A DNA stretch of 64,000 nucleotides from Circinella umbellata (GCA_025093555.1 JAIWNF010000003.1:620001-684000); one strand, 5' to 3'. Shown: positions 36,084 to 48,748, counted from the stretch's first letter. Notes: generated from the sequence alone by a model not told the origin. Numbers and translations are program-made.

Positions 36084-38040
36084 ATCAACAAGAAAAAGAA
36101 AGATTAGAAATTTTTAAGTCAAACTGGATTAATTATTAGAAGCGGATTAAACTATTTTTGCATGATAAATATCCTAGATCTCGTTTTTCCTTCCTGGACC
36201 CCCTTTATTTTCTTTATTTTTGTCAATTTTTATATACGCAAGAAGTCAAGTGAACTACTAATTTAAAATATATTCGATGAGATAGAATCCTAGAATATAT
36301 TCTCTTTATAGTTTTTTTTTTTTATTTATATAAACAATGCGTTAGGAGCATAAGACATGTCATACAGTAGTAATTTAGAAGAGATATAAAAGAGTACGTA
36401 GTTGTTTTATTTCAAGAATAAACAAATTCTCAACTATACTTACTACTCGCATTTATCTCACACTGAACTTGTTTTTTGTAAAGTCAAAAGTATAATATGA
36501 CAGATATCAGCTTTCTTTATTACCATTTTTATATAAAACACACAGACACATACAGATATATTTTTCTGAATATTGAAAAGAAAAATATTATTATATATAT
36601 AAACAAGCAATTAGCTAAATAAACAATGGGTATTTTGTTGAATATAGAAAAGAGCCGTTTTATCAATGATTGAGAGTCACCTGAAAATAAAGGCAGTTAT
36701 GGCAGTATATGTATGTGCTTGAATAACACGGAGCATTTCAACAAATATACAGGGAAGTGGGAAAAAATCATTAATTGCAGACATGCAGGGGAAAAAAAGT
36801 AAAAACTGTTTAGTGACAGGTATCATTTAGAATACATGAAATGTGTAGTAAAAATATAGTTAACCATCTGAAAATTTTCCACGTTCATATACTGAAATAT
36901 GACCATTCAAGAATAAAGATCGCCTTGGAGGCCTGAGGCATCGTGGTGATGACACCATGAACTTTTTAGTGGAGATTACCTCTCAACAATGCAATATTTC
37001 ATTTTTCTCTTCTAATTATAATCAGCAAGTTTTTTTTTTTATAAAGTTGTAATATCTAAAAATATGCAACATAGAAAGGATATTTATTATTTATAATAGC
37101 TACACAAAAAAGTGATTATACAAAATATAAAATGAAATAAAATCATATAAGAAACGAGTGAAAAAGAAATCCACATAATATATAAGAAAAAGAAGAATCG
37201 ATACAACTACAAGTAGCCAGAAAGGTTTTTTGTTTATGTTACTATGACAGCAACCAATCTTTTAAAACCATGGCAACTATTTTTTATGAATCCATTTGAC
37301 TCCCTTTCCTTCTTCTCCATTTCTCTTTTCTTTTCTTAGCGCACAAATTATTTTACTTTATGTTTCAAATGAAATATTAAATAAAGAAAGGTATTCAAGA
37401 TGCAATGCTGCCATCAATGCCACAAAAGCAAGAATAACAACAAAAACTATCTATCAACTGCTTACACGACGACTCAATCTTATTCCAAATTATAGTAATG
37501 CAAAGAATCAGCATTCTCCACAAAAATATGGATAATACTGCCGCACAACTTCGAAAATATGTTGTAGTACACGCAAAATAAGACACAGAAGAAGAAAGTA
37601 GTTAAAAGAAAAACCAATTTTTGCTGCGCTTTCCTTTCTTTTAATATCTGAGTTTTCCTTATCTTATCTTATTCCTTGCTACGCTTTTCTTTCTTACCGC
37701 GTTTTCTTTCACTAACCTCCTTGGATTGTTCATTGACTTTTTTTTCAAACACTCGCTTCCTTGAATTCTTGAATCAACGTTTTTTTTCTGAACTTATTCC
37801 AGTTCTTCATTGTCACACTATTTCAAAAAATTTTACTTGAAACTCGCAACCTCTACATTGACGTTTGTAAATCTTTAGTTGTTTCCTGTTATTTTTTATT
37901 AGCTTGTCGTCATAAATGCCAACCGCACAACTAGTGTTCTCTCTTTTTGCTGCTCCCTAAAGATAGAAAACACTTCTATATCATGTCAAATTTTTTAAAA
38001 AAAAACGTCCGTTACAAGACACATGTTACACATGATTGAT
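36084..38040. other. Intergenic region
   Basis: About 2 kb, AT-rich, upstream of the CCDC174 gene. The open frame at 37296-37535 has no support beyond length. A brief GC-richer patch at about 36917-36957 shows no assignable structure. Confidence 0.5.
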
Positions 38041-38315
38041 ACGAACTCCAAGATAGTCATGTTATTAAACCGTTCACAGCAGTGGTTGTTATAAACTGTT
38101 AAATTATCCTAATCAGCAGTCCGCGTAGCACTTTCTAAATTGTGCAGCGGATGCTGTGATACTGACTGTGATTTTTTAAAGTCAAGCAGCTGTGAAACTT
38201 AACAGTTTTATGCTGTTAAACTTATAACAGCTACTGCTGCAGGAGCTTAGTGTTGAGGAAGCTGTTAAATTTAACATAACAGCGGGTTTAACAGCACCGC
38301 TGCAGATGGTCTTAG
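38041..38315. repeat. ACAGC/GCTGT-rich patch, possible MITE remnant
   Basis: The pentamer ACAGC or its complement GCTGT occurs many times within 270 bp, often as TTAACAGC / GCTGTTAAA. The right end reads GCAGATGGTCTTA. Dense short subterminal repeats of this kind are typical of non-autonomous DNA transposons, but I could not find a clean pair of terminal inverted repeats or a target duplication. Confidence 0.3.
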
Positions 38316-38340
38316 TAGTACTACGCCAACCTCAAGCAGG

Positions 38341-40380
38341 AAAATTGACATTCTCGGATTGGTTCAAATGGAACTGTTTGAGCTGATTATCAGACACAGG
38401 CTTCGCCGGTGTTTCTCTCAATTCATTGCTGTCAGTACAATTTGGAAAAGAAGAATATTAAAAGCGTCTTTTCTGTGGCGTACTGTTTATTTGAGGGATG
38501 GTGACTCATTTGAAGCTCAAGTGCTTTCAGCCGTATCTTGTAACGTCAAACAATTTTTACTTGATATGTAGAAAGAAGAACAACATATCATTGATATTTT
38601 GAAAAGAATCACTGTGAAGGGATTTCCATCCTTAAATCATTTGACAATGAAGTTTTATACTAGTGAGTTACTTAATCTCTTTTTTTTATCATGGCAACTT
38701 ATATGCATAGACGATTCGTTTGTGTTTACTCACAAAAACATTCGCCTTTTGTTAGCACTAGTCAACCCCCCGGTTTTTGCACACCTGGGATTTCCTAATT
38801 TTTTGTTGCAGAACCGAAGAGTTGCAACAAATGAAACTTGATATATATTAAAATACAGCATCTCATCAATTATTCTTTACAGGCATTTTGGGTATTTCCA
38901 TATTTGGATAAAGATTAATAAGAATAATCTACACAATTATAAAATTATAGTATGGTTTACTCCCGATTAGCGCAACTCCCCCAAAAACCTTGATGCAAGT
39001 TGCAGGTTGCGATTCTATTAAGTATTTTTAACATTTCCAAAAACCAATGGTGCAGAACCGGGAAATTTGCACAAGCTGGAGTTGACTGTCCTCACTAATT
39101 AGCTACCATGCTTGATAATCAAATAATCAAAACACTTGGTAACATGGCTAGCAATATCACTAGCCTGGTTATTGACATTCGTGGTGTTTACTGCCCCGTC
39201 TCATTATAATTAATAGTGAACTGCTGTCGCTCTCTGCAGTCAATTGAATATCATACTAAAAGAGCTGTATGTTTGGATGATTTGACTCTCCTTTTTGACA
39301 CTCGATTGATCTCTGTTTCTTTGGCGTCAGACTCAGGGGCAATCCCGAAGAAATCATTAGACAATATTATCAAATATACCCCAGAAATTCGGTTCATCAT
39401 CATAAATAATACAAATTAGGACAGTATCAATTTTTTAGAACAACAAAACTGTCACTTGAATGCGTTTGGAGTTGGAAATATACGTCGCCTAAAAGTTACA
39501 CGCTGCTACATTAGCAAATTCAACAATAAACTTCCGTTCTTGTGTAGTACTATGGTTCAACAAGCTGGGACCGATTGATACAAATACTTGAAAAAAATAG
39601 CGACACTTTGGAGTGCTTATATCTGCCTATGGTCAATCATCATTATAACAACAATGGTGATGATATACTATACGTGGCCTCATATTTTCCTACACTTTCA
39701 AACTTGAAATATCTCCGGTTAACCAACTTGAACCATTCTCGGATTTGGACTGAAGGGGTTAATTTATTGAATAATTGCCCATCATTGAATGAACTTACCT
39801 TCGAGAATTTACTTTTCGTACGAAACTATGGACTTAACGTCAACACGAGCAAGGTTGCGGTGATGATGGCAGTAACGAAGATACGTATTGGTATTCAGAA
39901 TGGAGATCAATGGAAAAAGTAGTAGGATTGAAACCATTTACAAAGTTACGAATCACAGAATCATATCTTGATGCACCGCCTGTATCCATGCTGTTATCAC
40001 TCTATTCCAGACTGCATCTTGATTTGAGTCATGTAACTACCGTTGAAATACACTGACGCCCAGCCACCACGGGCACATCTATGCTTGCATTTACAAACAT
40101 AAAGTCACTGAAATGCTTAAAGGCTTGCATCCCGTTAAACAAGCTACTCAAATCAAATAATCATCGATGTTTATTTTTTACCGACATAGCAGCATTGCCA
40201 CAACTTGAATACTTATATATCGAGAACACAAAGATGGATGATACTTGCTTTGGAGCAATCGCAGCAACCAAATCACTCAAAACTATGGAACTTAAAAAGG
40301 TGCATGGGTATTCGAAAAAGGCAAAATCTCAACTTTACAATCACGAACCACAAAAAATTAAACTTGTTACTACAATGTAA
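38341..40380 (+). pseudogene. Decayed F-box/leucine-rich-repeat gene
   Basis: Coding-like pieces in one orientation but different frames. 38359-38571 starts with an F-box-like 'ELFELIIRHRLRRCFSQFIA' and 'VSTIWKRR', and stops at TAG 38569-38571. 38599-38660 reads 'ITVKGFPSLNHLTMKFY'. After the insertion 38759-39089 come 39216-39419, 39575-39922 with LRR-like 'YFPTLSNLKYLRLTNLN' and 'NNCPSLNELTFENLLF', and 40081-40380 with 'LPQLEYLYIENTKMDDTCF'. Stops and frame changes separate the pieces. Intact F-box/LRR proteins are substrate adaptors of SCF ubiquitin ligases. This copy looks dead; large, turning-over F-box families are usual in fungi of this group. Confidence 0.65.
38759..39089. mobile_element. 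Old pogo-like non-autonomous element (degenerate)
   Basis: The left end, GTCAACCCCCCGGTTTTTGC then ACACCTGGGATTTCC, resembles the terminus of the cleaner element at 52186. The right end ends with CTGGAGTTGACTG, whose complement CAGTCAACTCCAG then CTTGTGCAAATTTCCCGG is a diverged inverted copy. TA is present at the left boundary. It interrupts the F-box pseudogene. Confidence 0.45.
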
Positions 40381-41155
40381 AATTATAAATAAAAAAGGTT
40401 ACATATTACAACACTATTACATATCGATTTTACCGGTTTTATCACCAAACTGATAACCTTTCTCTTTTACTTCCGTGTTAGCATTATACAGTGAGAAAAA
40501 AGGCATGTACCTTCAAGACATTTTTCCTTTCTCAACCCAATACCAATTTCATCCACACTTACCACAGTAGTGATGATATACTTTATGTGAGTTACAGAAA
40601 GTATATAGCTTAAGCTCCTCATCTTATTGACATGTGTGTATAACTTTGAACAGCCGGACTTTATCAATGTTGGACTTTTTTTTAATACATATCGACGACA
40701 TATAAGAGTAATTTGATAGCTACATTATGTATATATCATTCCTCATAAAGAACTAGTCCCAACACTTTTTTTATTTTCAAAATTAAAAGTCTGATACGTA
40801 CTTCAGCATTTATATTTTTTTAAAGTACTTCAACATACAAAGTTTATTGGTATTGTCAAAACTGATAATAGCAGTAATTAGTAGCAAGATTCGATGTTCA
40901 TATGTAAAAGTTTATCTAAATTCCCAAAGACTAAAAGTTGATTTGATATGCTTATTATGTATGTATATAATTTTATGTGACTTATCGATACGTAAACCGA
41001 CTAGTATTTGTCATATTATTTATTAAAAGAAATGAGCTCTATTTTCATTTTTGACAAGCTAATGCATTCCTGGGACTGAAATCTTTTTTTTTTTGTGCTT
41101 CCAAATTCAGCAAAACTTTTTTTTTTATTTTCTTCTTTGACAATAACTATATACT
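40381..41155. other. Intergenic region upstream of the Sof1 gene
   Basis: AT-rich promoter region of about 770 bp. No gene or repeat recognised. Confidence 0.6.
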
Positions 41156-42913
41156 ATGGTAATAATTTAGATCGTTTTTGTTTGACTTGCGAGTAAAAGA
41201 AAAGCGAAGTATTCACCAACTCTTTCATATTTCTCTTAATTAATATTGGTCTATTAGAAAATTAAAGCACTTTCACGTTCCTCTAATGATTATGTTCGTG
41301 AACGATCTCAAGATCTTCATAAAGTTCAACGCAATTTGAATCCAACAATTCATCCTTTTGAACAAGGTCGAGAATATGTTCGTGCCTTAAACACTGTTAA
41401 ATTGGAACGTATGTTTGCTAAACCATTCGTTGGTGCTCTTGGTGGTCATATTGATGGTGTTTACAGTATGGCAAAACATCCTACTCGATTAGCCAGTATG
41501 ATTTCTGGTAGTGGTGATGGTGGTAAGTTTTTTAAAATCAATATACTATTAAAAAATATTGTTCTTATTCAAAAAAAAAATCAAGCCACATGATACACAG
41601 ACATGGTATACTCATTTATTTATTTATTTTACTTTACAATATTATATAATCGAATATTATAGAAATTCGAGTATGGGATATTACGGATCAAAGAACAACA
41701 TGGAGAGCAAATGCACATAATGGTATTGTTCAAGGTGTTTGTGCTGGTGCTAATGATACAACACGTTTCTTATCTTGTTCACAAGATAAAACTGTCAAAA
41801 TTTGGGATACAAGTAGTGGATCGGATCCTGTCAATACTTATGTTGGCAAATATGCTTTTATGGGTTTGTCACATCATCGTAAAGATCCACTTTTCGCAAC
41901 AGCAGGCAATTCAGTCGATGTTTGGGATGAATCTCGATCAGAACCAATTCATGAATTCGAATGGGGTGCTGATTCTTATCAAAGTGTTAAATTCAATCCA
42001 GTTGAAACAAATATTTTGGCAAGTACAGGTACCGATCGTACTATTGTTTTATATGATTTAAGAACAAGTCAACCTATTTCGAAAGTGGTTATGACGATGC
42101 GTACAAATGCTATTGCTTGGAATCCAATTGAAGCGTACACTTTTGTTGCTGCCAATGAAGATCATAATACTTATCTTTTTGATATGAGAAATATGGAGAG
42201 TGCTCATAATGTTTTCAAAGATCACGTTTCAGCTGTGTAAGTAACAGGAAAGAAGAGAAATAAATAGAAGGATTACAGTAGTTTGAAAAGAAAAAGAAAA
42301 ATTACTAATGGTTGTATTTTGTTTTGTTTTTCTAGTATGGATGTTGATTTTGCACCAACAGGTCAAGAGATTGTTACTGGTTCATACGATCGTACATTAC
42401 GTTTATACAACATTAATCAAGGTCATAGTAGAGATGTATATCACACAAAACGAATGCAAAGGTAAAAAAACTTACAATTTCTTTGTGTGTACGTGTGAAA
42501 TAGGAAAATAAAGAAAAATACGGTATAGCTAACTAGTATTGGGTAAATATAGAATCTTTTCAGTACAATTCAGTATGGATAGTAAATTTGTTCTTTCCGG
42601 ATCAGACGACGGTAATATTCGTTTATGGAAAGCCAATGCTTCTGAAAAGTTGGGTGTCAAGGATTGGCGAGAACGTCATCACCTTGCTTATGCAGCTTCA
42701 CTCAAGGAACGATTCAAGCATATGGATGAAATTCGAAAGATTGATCGTCATCGTCCTTTACCTGGTGATATTCGACGTGCCGATAGAATGAAGAAAACAC
42801 TTTTGGGATCTGAAAAAAGAAAGGATGAAAATCGACGTAAACATAGTAAAAAGTATGATGAGGAAAAACGGATACCAGAACGAAAGAAAGCAATTATTGG
42901 TGTTGCAAAATAG
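41156..42913 (+). CDS. sof1: WD40 protein Sof1/DCAF13, U3 snoRNP / small-subunit processome factor
   Basis: Exons 41156-41158 (ATG only), 41258-41522, 41663-42236, 42336-42461 and 42553-42913; 442 residues. The spliced N-terminus 'MKIKALSRSSNDYVRERSQD' matches human DCAF13 ('MKVKMLSRNPDNYVRE' from memory), which fixes the unusual one-codon first exon. WD40 repeats run from about residue 65 to 345, for example 'GHIDGVYSM' ... 'IRVWDI', 'SQDKTVKIWDT', 'TDRTIVLYDL', 'SYDRTLRLYNI' and 'SDDGNIRLWKA'. The Sof1-specific C-terminal region follows with 'ERFKHMDEIRKIDRHRPLPG' and a Lys/Arg-rich tail (KRIPERKKAI). Sof1 is needed for 18S rRNA maturation in the nucleolus. Length is as expected for the family and all blades appear intact. 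Confidence 0.95.
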
Positions 42914-45710
42914 AAAAAAAAAAGAAATTACTTCATTATTATTATTATTACTATAATCATTTGCATGACAACATTCATTCATCATTTTATCCCTTTTCCT
43001 CTCTTCCTTCTTCTTCTTTCCTTTTTGCCTTTTTCTTTTTTCAATTCTTTTCCCTTGTACAAATAATATACAATTTTTTTTTCTCTTCTGCTGTTTTAAA
43101 TATTACTTTGTTGCGTTATTTCAAACAAACAAAAAAAAAGTATAGTGCTTTTTCTTATTTTGTGATACCGGGAAAGAAATATCTGTCATTTCATTGAACC
43201 AAGACATTTGTTGTTGTACATAACGTTGTGAAACCAGAATTTTCAAGAAATATCCAGTTATCATGAACTTGAATGATTCAAATTATATTATTGATCTGAA
43301 AGTGTAGTTGCCATGGTTCCAAGGCAATAAGTATATTTACGTACATAAAAATAAAGAGAAAATGACACTCCAAAATCCAATTATCGGATAGTACTACTAT
43401 CAGGTAGATAGTTATATTAGGATCATTTTAGTGAAAATCTTTCATATTTACAGATACTTCAAGTTCTCAATATATGAAGAAATTTCAGCCATAATAATAG
43501 TAGCTGGTTTGAGAAGTGAAAGTATTGCATTTACCGAGAATTCAAAACACACGCGACAAATAATATACATGGTATAATGATCTAACATTGTAAAACATCA
43601 CTGAAAATTGTATACGTACTCTATATGTATTAAAAGAAAAATTCAAAAACTGTGGGAATGAAATACATATCACTATTACTTTATTGGTGTTATGTATATT
43701 CTGTACCTTTGAAAAATGCGGGGAAGTGTATTACCATAACTTTAATCCTCTTTAGAGCACTGAAGAGCCTCCAAGGTAAGCTTTTTTTATGGTACGTATC
43801 ACATATAATAATTATATGCAATGAACTGGAAGTTATGTTATAAAGCTATTTGTGTGTGACAATGGTAATATACGGGTTTCTGACTTGGTATTCTCATACT
43901 GCAAACACCAAAGAAAAAAAGAGTCTCTTCATAACCACTTTATTACAGACCAAATGTATCGGTAATATATTAAAGATTGATATATAGCTATACTGAAAAA
44001 AAAAGGTCAATATGCTTTTTCCCGCTGGTAATATAATAATGAATTTGTAAGCTATTATTAGTATATGATAATTTATATATTATATTTTTTTTGGATACGG
44101 ACCCCTTCGAGTCCGATTTTTTTTTTGTGTATGTGAAGTTGGTTGCAATATGTCCGAGATCATCCAACAATATAACCAAAAAAAAAATTCTATACAAAGG
44201 AAAAAAGATTATGATGTGTGTATGAGAGTTAGAGATAGAGAGAACGGGCATGTTTTCGTTGAACAAATGGATACCAGAAATTGAAAGCATCTAAGAAAAA
44301 TGAATTTTGCTTCTCTTCTGGGCCCCACATTTCCATTACTAATATCACTATCACCAATATTCCTATTGAATGGCAAACATTTCTTTTTTAGCATATTCTT
44401 TTTTTGTTAAAACCTTCATAAAAAAAAACAGGGTCATAACATACCGTGCGCCATGGTGGTATAAAGTGCTTTAGCTGGAATGATGCGGGTGTGCGACATT
44501 GATAATTACAAAACCGCGGGGTAAATTTGTCATTCCCACAAAACCGTCCACACGAATATTCTTTAAATTTCTGGATTCGGTTTAGCGATGAGATATAGTA
44601 AAAATCGACCACTATCCCACCCCACCAAATCTTTCTTTTCTTTAAGATTTTCGATGCTAAAATAGCCTAGTCTGTCAAATAGTTTCAAGAAGTGTATTTT
44701 TATGGATAATATGGAATTTTTTTTATTTCATAGTAAAGTTGAAGTTATATTGATAGATGTCGGAACTGCTTATATAAAAAGTAATCGAACAAAGGATCGA
44801 CAGTACATTTTTTTTGATCGTTACATTAAACCCTCTGATCGTTCATTTGCGTTCTAATTTACACAGTACCGTTTATTTTGGTCTCACATACACACATGTA
44901 TTCTATAATATATATCTTATTATTATTTCAGTTCAGCAGTAGGACAAACATTAATGCTATCGCTCTTGGTAGTAGAAAAATAAATAATGAGAAACGAAGA
45001 ACTTGCTTTTCACATGAATCTATCATCACCACCTCCTAATATATCCCTGTTTTAAGTTTATCTTCTTCCCAGTTTCTACATTTTATAATATATTTTTATA
45101 GGTACACATGACTTCCCCAAGTCATGTCAGTATCAATGTGATGAAATCTGAACTATAAACACGCGAGAGTTTTTAAGTTCAGGAAAAACAATTCAGTATG
45201 TGTAAAAATGTGTCGGTATCTTTATTATTATTAATTCTTGCTGTTACGTATTGCGAAAAGAAGTATGATAAAGCGATTATGTCGTCAAGTATAAAAAAGG
45301 AAAAAAGATATCATCTAATATGATCGATCACTTATGACGTACGTACTGAAATGAACAAATTTCAATAAATAAAAATGCAGAATACGCACACACACACTCT
45401 GTCTCTCTCTTTCTCTTTTATCGCAAAGAAAGAAACGGCAACAAGCTCTTTTTATTATGGTGAAACAACGGGAAAGCTGAAGCAGTGCGGGTAGAAATAA
45501 AATTTAGTTCAGGTAACACATCAGTAATTTACCAATAAATGTTTCCACACCAATGTTACCAAACGAAACAAAACTTCTTTATAACGTTAATGTCATAAAT
45601 CAAATTGGGGAAAGACAAAAAAAAAAGGAATAACTACCCACTTAAAGCGTAAGGAGATCATAAGAAAGAAAAGAGTAAGGTAAATGGCAAAAGACACTAA
45701 AAAAAATAGA
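42914..45710. other. Intergenic region, 2.8 kb
   Basis: Between the Sof1 gene and the amylase promoter. Pyrimidine-rich just after Sof1 (42960-43100), then AT-rich. A short inverted repeat CGGAC/GTCCG sits near 44098-44115. Open frames at 43652 (+) and 44388 (-) lack family support. This long upstream region may contain amylase control elements, but no site could be identified. Confidence 0.5.
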
Positions 45711-45720
45711 TATAAATAGG
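45711..45720 (+). promoter_or_regulatory. TATA box of the alpha-amylase gene
   Basis: TATAAATAGG lies 101 bp upstream of the amylase ATG, followed by the pyrimidine-rich stretch typical of the transcription start region of strongly expressed fungal genes. Confidence 0.55.
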
Positions 45721-45820
45721 AATGATTATTTCTTTTTTTCTTTTTTATTTTCATACACATCATCCATTCAATTTAAAAAACCCCCTTCTTTAACTATCTT
45801 TCTTATTTTTACTATCAACA

Positions 45821-47362
45821 ATGAAATTTTCTACTATTACCCAGTCCGTTCTTTTGGCTGCCCTTAGCACTGCTGCTTTGGCTCGACCCCTTGCTGAAAA
45901 TAAGACCATTGTTAAGCGTGCAGGTGCCGACGATTGGAGAGATCGTTCCATTTACCAAATTTTGACTGATCGATTTGCCACAGGAGGTTCAGACTCTGGC
46001 GATTGTGGTAGTTTATCTGGTTACTGTGGTGGTACCTTCAAAGGTGTTGTTTCACAATTGGACTACATTGCTGGTATGGGTTTCGACGCCATTTGGATTT
46101 CTCCTATTCCTGCCAACAGTCCAAATGGTTATCACGGTTATTGGGCCACTGATTTCAATGCTATTAATGAGAATTTCGGTTCATCTGAGGATTTAAAGGC
46201 ACTTGTTGATGCTGCACATGATAAGGGCATGTATGTCATGTTGGATGTCGTTCCCAATCATTCGGGTCCTACCAATGGCGATTATTCTGGTTATACTTTT
46301 GATTCTCCCTCTAACTATCACACTGAATGTTCAATTAACTATGACGACCAAAAATCTATTGAACAATGTTGGGTTGCTGATGAATTACCCGATCATAATA
46401 CTGAAGATGATGGCGTTGTTAGCAAATTGAATGATATTCTTTCCAACTGGATTACTACCTATGGCTTTGATGGTATTCGTATTGATACTGTTAAGCATGT
46501 TCGCATGGATTACTGGGGTCAATACCAAGCCGCTGGCGGCGTATTTGCTACTGGAGAGTGAGTATATATTTAACATTTAAAACACTGGGGAGTAAGATTG
46601 GGATGAGAAGAGTTGAAGGTTCATTTTCAGCTAGTACCAATACTCAGATAATTAATTATTGACTTGTAATATTATAGAGTTTTCCATGGTGATCCTAAAT
46701 ATGTCGGTCCTTATCAACAACAACTCGATTCTCTTCTCAATTTCCCATTATACTATGCTATTCAAGAAACTTTCAAGTCTGGAGGTAGCATGAGTCGCTT
46801 GTCTGGCGCATTGCAAAGCAACCGCGACTCTTTCTCAGACGTCAGCGTACTTACCAACTTTGTCGACAATCATGACGTAGTTCGATTTTTGAATACCAAT
46901 AAGGATATTAGTCAACTCAAGAACGCTCTTGCCCTCGTCCTTTTGGCTGAAGGTATCCCTGTTGTTTATTACGGTACTGAACAAGAATATGCTGGTGGAG
47001 CAGATCCAGCCAACCGAGAAGTTTTGTGGACTTCAGGATATAATACCGATTCTGATCTTTACAAGTTTATTGCTACCATTAATAACAAGGTCCGACAAAA
47101 GAGTGGTAAGAAGGTTGTAATGGATGTTGACGTTGGTGATAGTACTTATGCATTCGTTCACGGTGATGCTTTGGTCGTTCTTAATAATCTTGGTAGCGGT
47201 GGTAGCAGTGAAGTGACTGTCAATGTTGGTTCTAACATTGCTGATAATACTGCATTGACTGATGCTATCAGTGGTACGGAAGTTACTGTGTCAGGTGGTA
47301 GCGTCAAATTTGCCATTAAAGATGGTCTTCCTGCCGTTTTTGTTTCTGGTTCCTCCAAATGA
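45821..47362 (+). CDS. Secreted alpha-amylase (GH13, fungal Taka-amylase type)
   Basis: Two exons, 45821-46557 and 46678-47362; 473 residues. An N-terminal signal peptide (cleavage near ALA at 20-22) is followed by a short pro-segment ending in Lys-Arg (residues 32-33). Maturation by a Kex2-like protease before 'AGADDW' is therefore likely. The (beta/alpha)8 domain has all four GH13 regions: 'DVVPNH' (142-147), 'GIRIDTVKH' with nucleophile D222, 'GEVFHG' with acid/base E246, and 'FVDNHD' with stabiliser D312. The E246 codon is split by the intron. The 24-residue spacing D222-E246 equals that of Taka-amylase (D206-E230). Cysteines, glycines and the C-terminal beta domain (from about residue 385) look normal; no starch-binding module is present. 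It hydrolyses internal alpha-1,4 bonds of starch outside the cell. Codon use is richer in C-ending codons than in neighbours, as expected for a highly expressed gene. Confidence 0.97.
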
Positions 47363-47841
47363 ACATCATCATCAACTTAGATAACGAATTTAAACATGGG
47401 TTGATATATATATGACCTGATGTTATTATGTATGGATATTATTATATATGGATATTATATATTTAGTACTATTTAGACTCTGGATAATATCTACATCTAC
47501 ATTTACTATATTTTAACAAAATAAAGCCGGCTTATTTATTTTTACTAGTATCTTGAAATGATGGGAATGACATTGATTGTGGAAGAGTTATTATTGAGCA
47601 AAATAAAAACACTGTCTTTTATTCATTGATCATTATTTAATAGTATCTAGTAGAATTTTATTATGTGAAAAAGTAGATGCTTTTTTTTGAGGGGTGTTTA
47701 AGTAGAATACAAGTATGAAAGCTGAAAAAAAAATTATGCTGATGAGTGGAAATGGCAAAAAAAAAAGATAATGGATGTTTAAATAACGTGTATGTGTATT
47801 TGATCGTTTTATGCATTAAGGTATGAGCATTGGCTATGAAA
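47363..47841. other. Intergenic region between convergent genes
   Basis: 3' flanks of the amylase gene and of the LYAR-type gene. ATGGATATTATTATA-type sequence repeats locally near 47430-47460. Nothing else seen. Confidence 0.6.
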
Positions 47842-48748
47842 TTATGCGGTCTTGACAGTGATTACATCATCTGAAAAATTAAGGATTAATCCTTCATCAA
47901 ATTTTTCCTTGAGTTCTTTCTTATCCTTATTCTTCGATTTGGGATGAGATGTCAAGAGTTTAATGGTCTTTTTACGAGCATCCTTTACTGACAAAGGTGC
48001 CTAATAATTTAAGAAATATATATATGTGCAAGTTAATATTCAACCCCTATAATAAATAATAGTTAAACAAATTATTACCTTGGAGGTACGAAGAGTTTCA
48101 CGCAAAGCAAGTTCAAGAGACTTTGAAATATCATTAGGAAGTGTAGTTTCTTCCCATTTCTTATCATCCTTCTTGGTCTTTTTATTTGACTTGGTATCTT
48201 TTTCTTCTTCTTGCTTACGCTTTTCACCAGAAGCTGGTTCTTGAGTTTTATTTTTCTTTAATTCGTCAACAAGAGATAATGGCTTTGAAGCTGGTGTATC
48301 TTTCTTTTGTTGTTGAGCTTGTTGATTCTTATTGTTATTTTGTCCATTATTGTTGTTGTTCTTATTGCCCTAAGAGAAAAAAAAGAGAGAGAGAGGTTGG
48401 TTGTATGAGTTAGCACATAAGAACAACAGCATATTTATTTATTAATTTTTAGCCAAAGTTACCTTCTTTCCCTTATACAAAGCCCCTTGATATTTTTCAG
48501 CTTCAGAAATACAAGAAGTATGGGATTTATAGGAAGTGTCTTGGAAGGTAGTGGAACAATCAATACAGGTAAATGTTGAATGGCAACGATTGCGATGTTG
48601 ATCGAGTTTAGGTTTCTTGACAACGTCTCCACAAAAATCACACTGAAAGCTATAATAAAGTAAGTAGCGTTTTCCGAGATTAAAAATATATTCAATTAAA
48701 TTGGTATAAAATATAAATTGAGAAGGATAATTGTTCGTACCTGACCAT
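47842..48748 (-). CDS. LYAR-type C2HC zinc-finger protein (nucleolar)
   Basis: Exons 48741-48748 (8 nt, ATG GTC AG), 48463-48649, 48079-48369 and 47842-48000; 214 residues. The N-terminal pair of LYAR zinc fingers is clear: 'FQCDFCGDVVKKPKLDQH' with 'RNRCH', then 'FTCIDCSTTFQDTSYKSHTS' followed by C. This arrangement defines LYAR and its small fungal relatives (UPF0743, e.g. yeast YCR087C-A). The middle is an Asn/Gln-rich linker and a Lys/Glu-rich basic region (KRKQEEEKDTKSNKKTKK). The C-terminus 'APLSVKDARKKTIKLLTSHP' with 'KEKFDEGLILNFSDDVITV' is a conserved end domain of these proteins. The 8-nt first exon is inferred from the AG|C splice that restores the 'MVSFQCDFCG' start usual in the family. 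Confidence 0.9.

Noticed and set aside
36917..36970. Possible C/D snoRNA (GTGATGAC at about 36951)
   Set aside because: No D box at the right distance and no terminal stem.
44388..44612. Minus-strand 74-codon frame between Sof1 and the amylase gene
   Set aside because: Cys/Phe-rich translation without family resemblance, no conserved neighbours, no splice partners.
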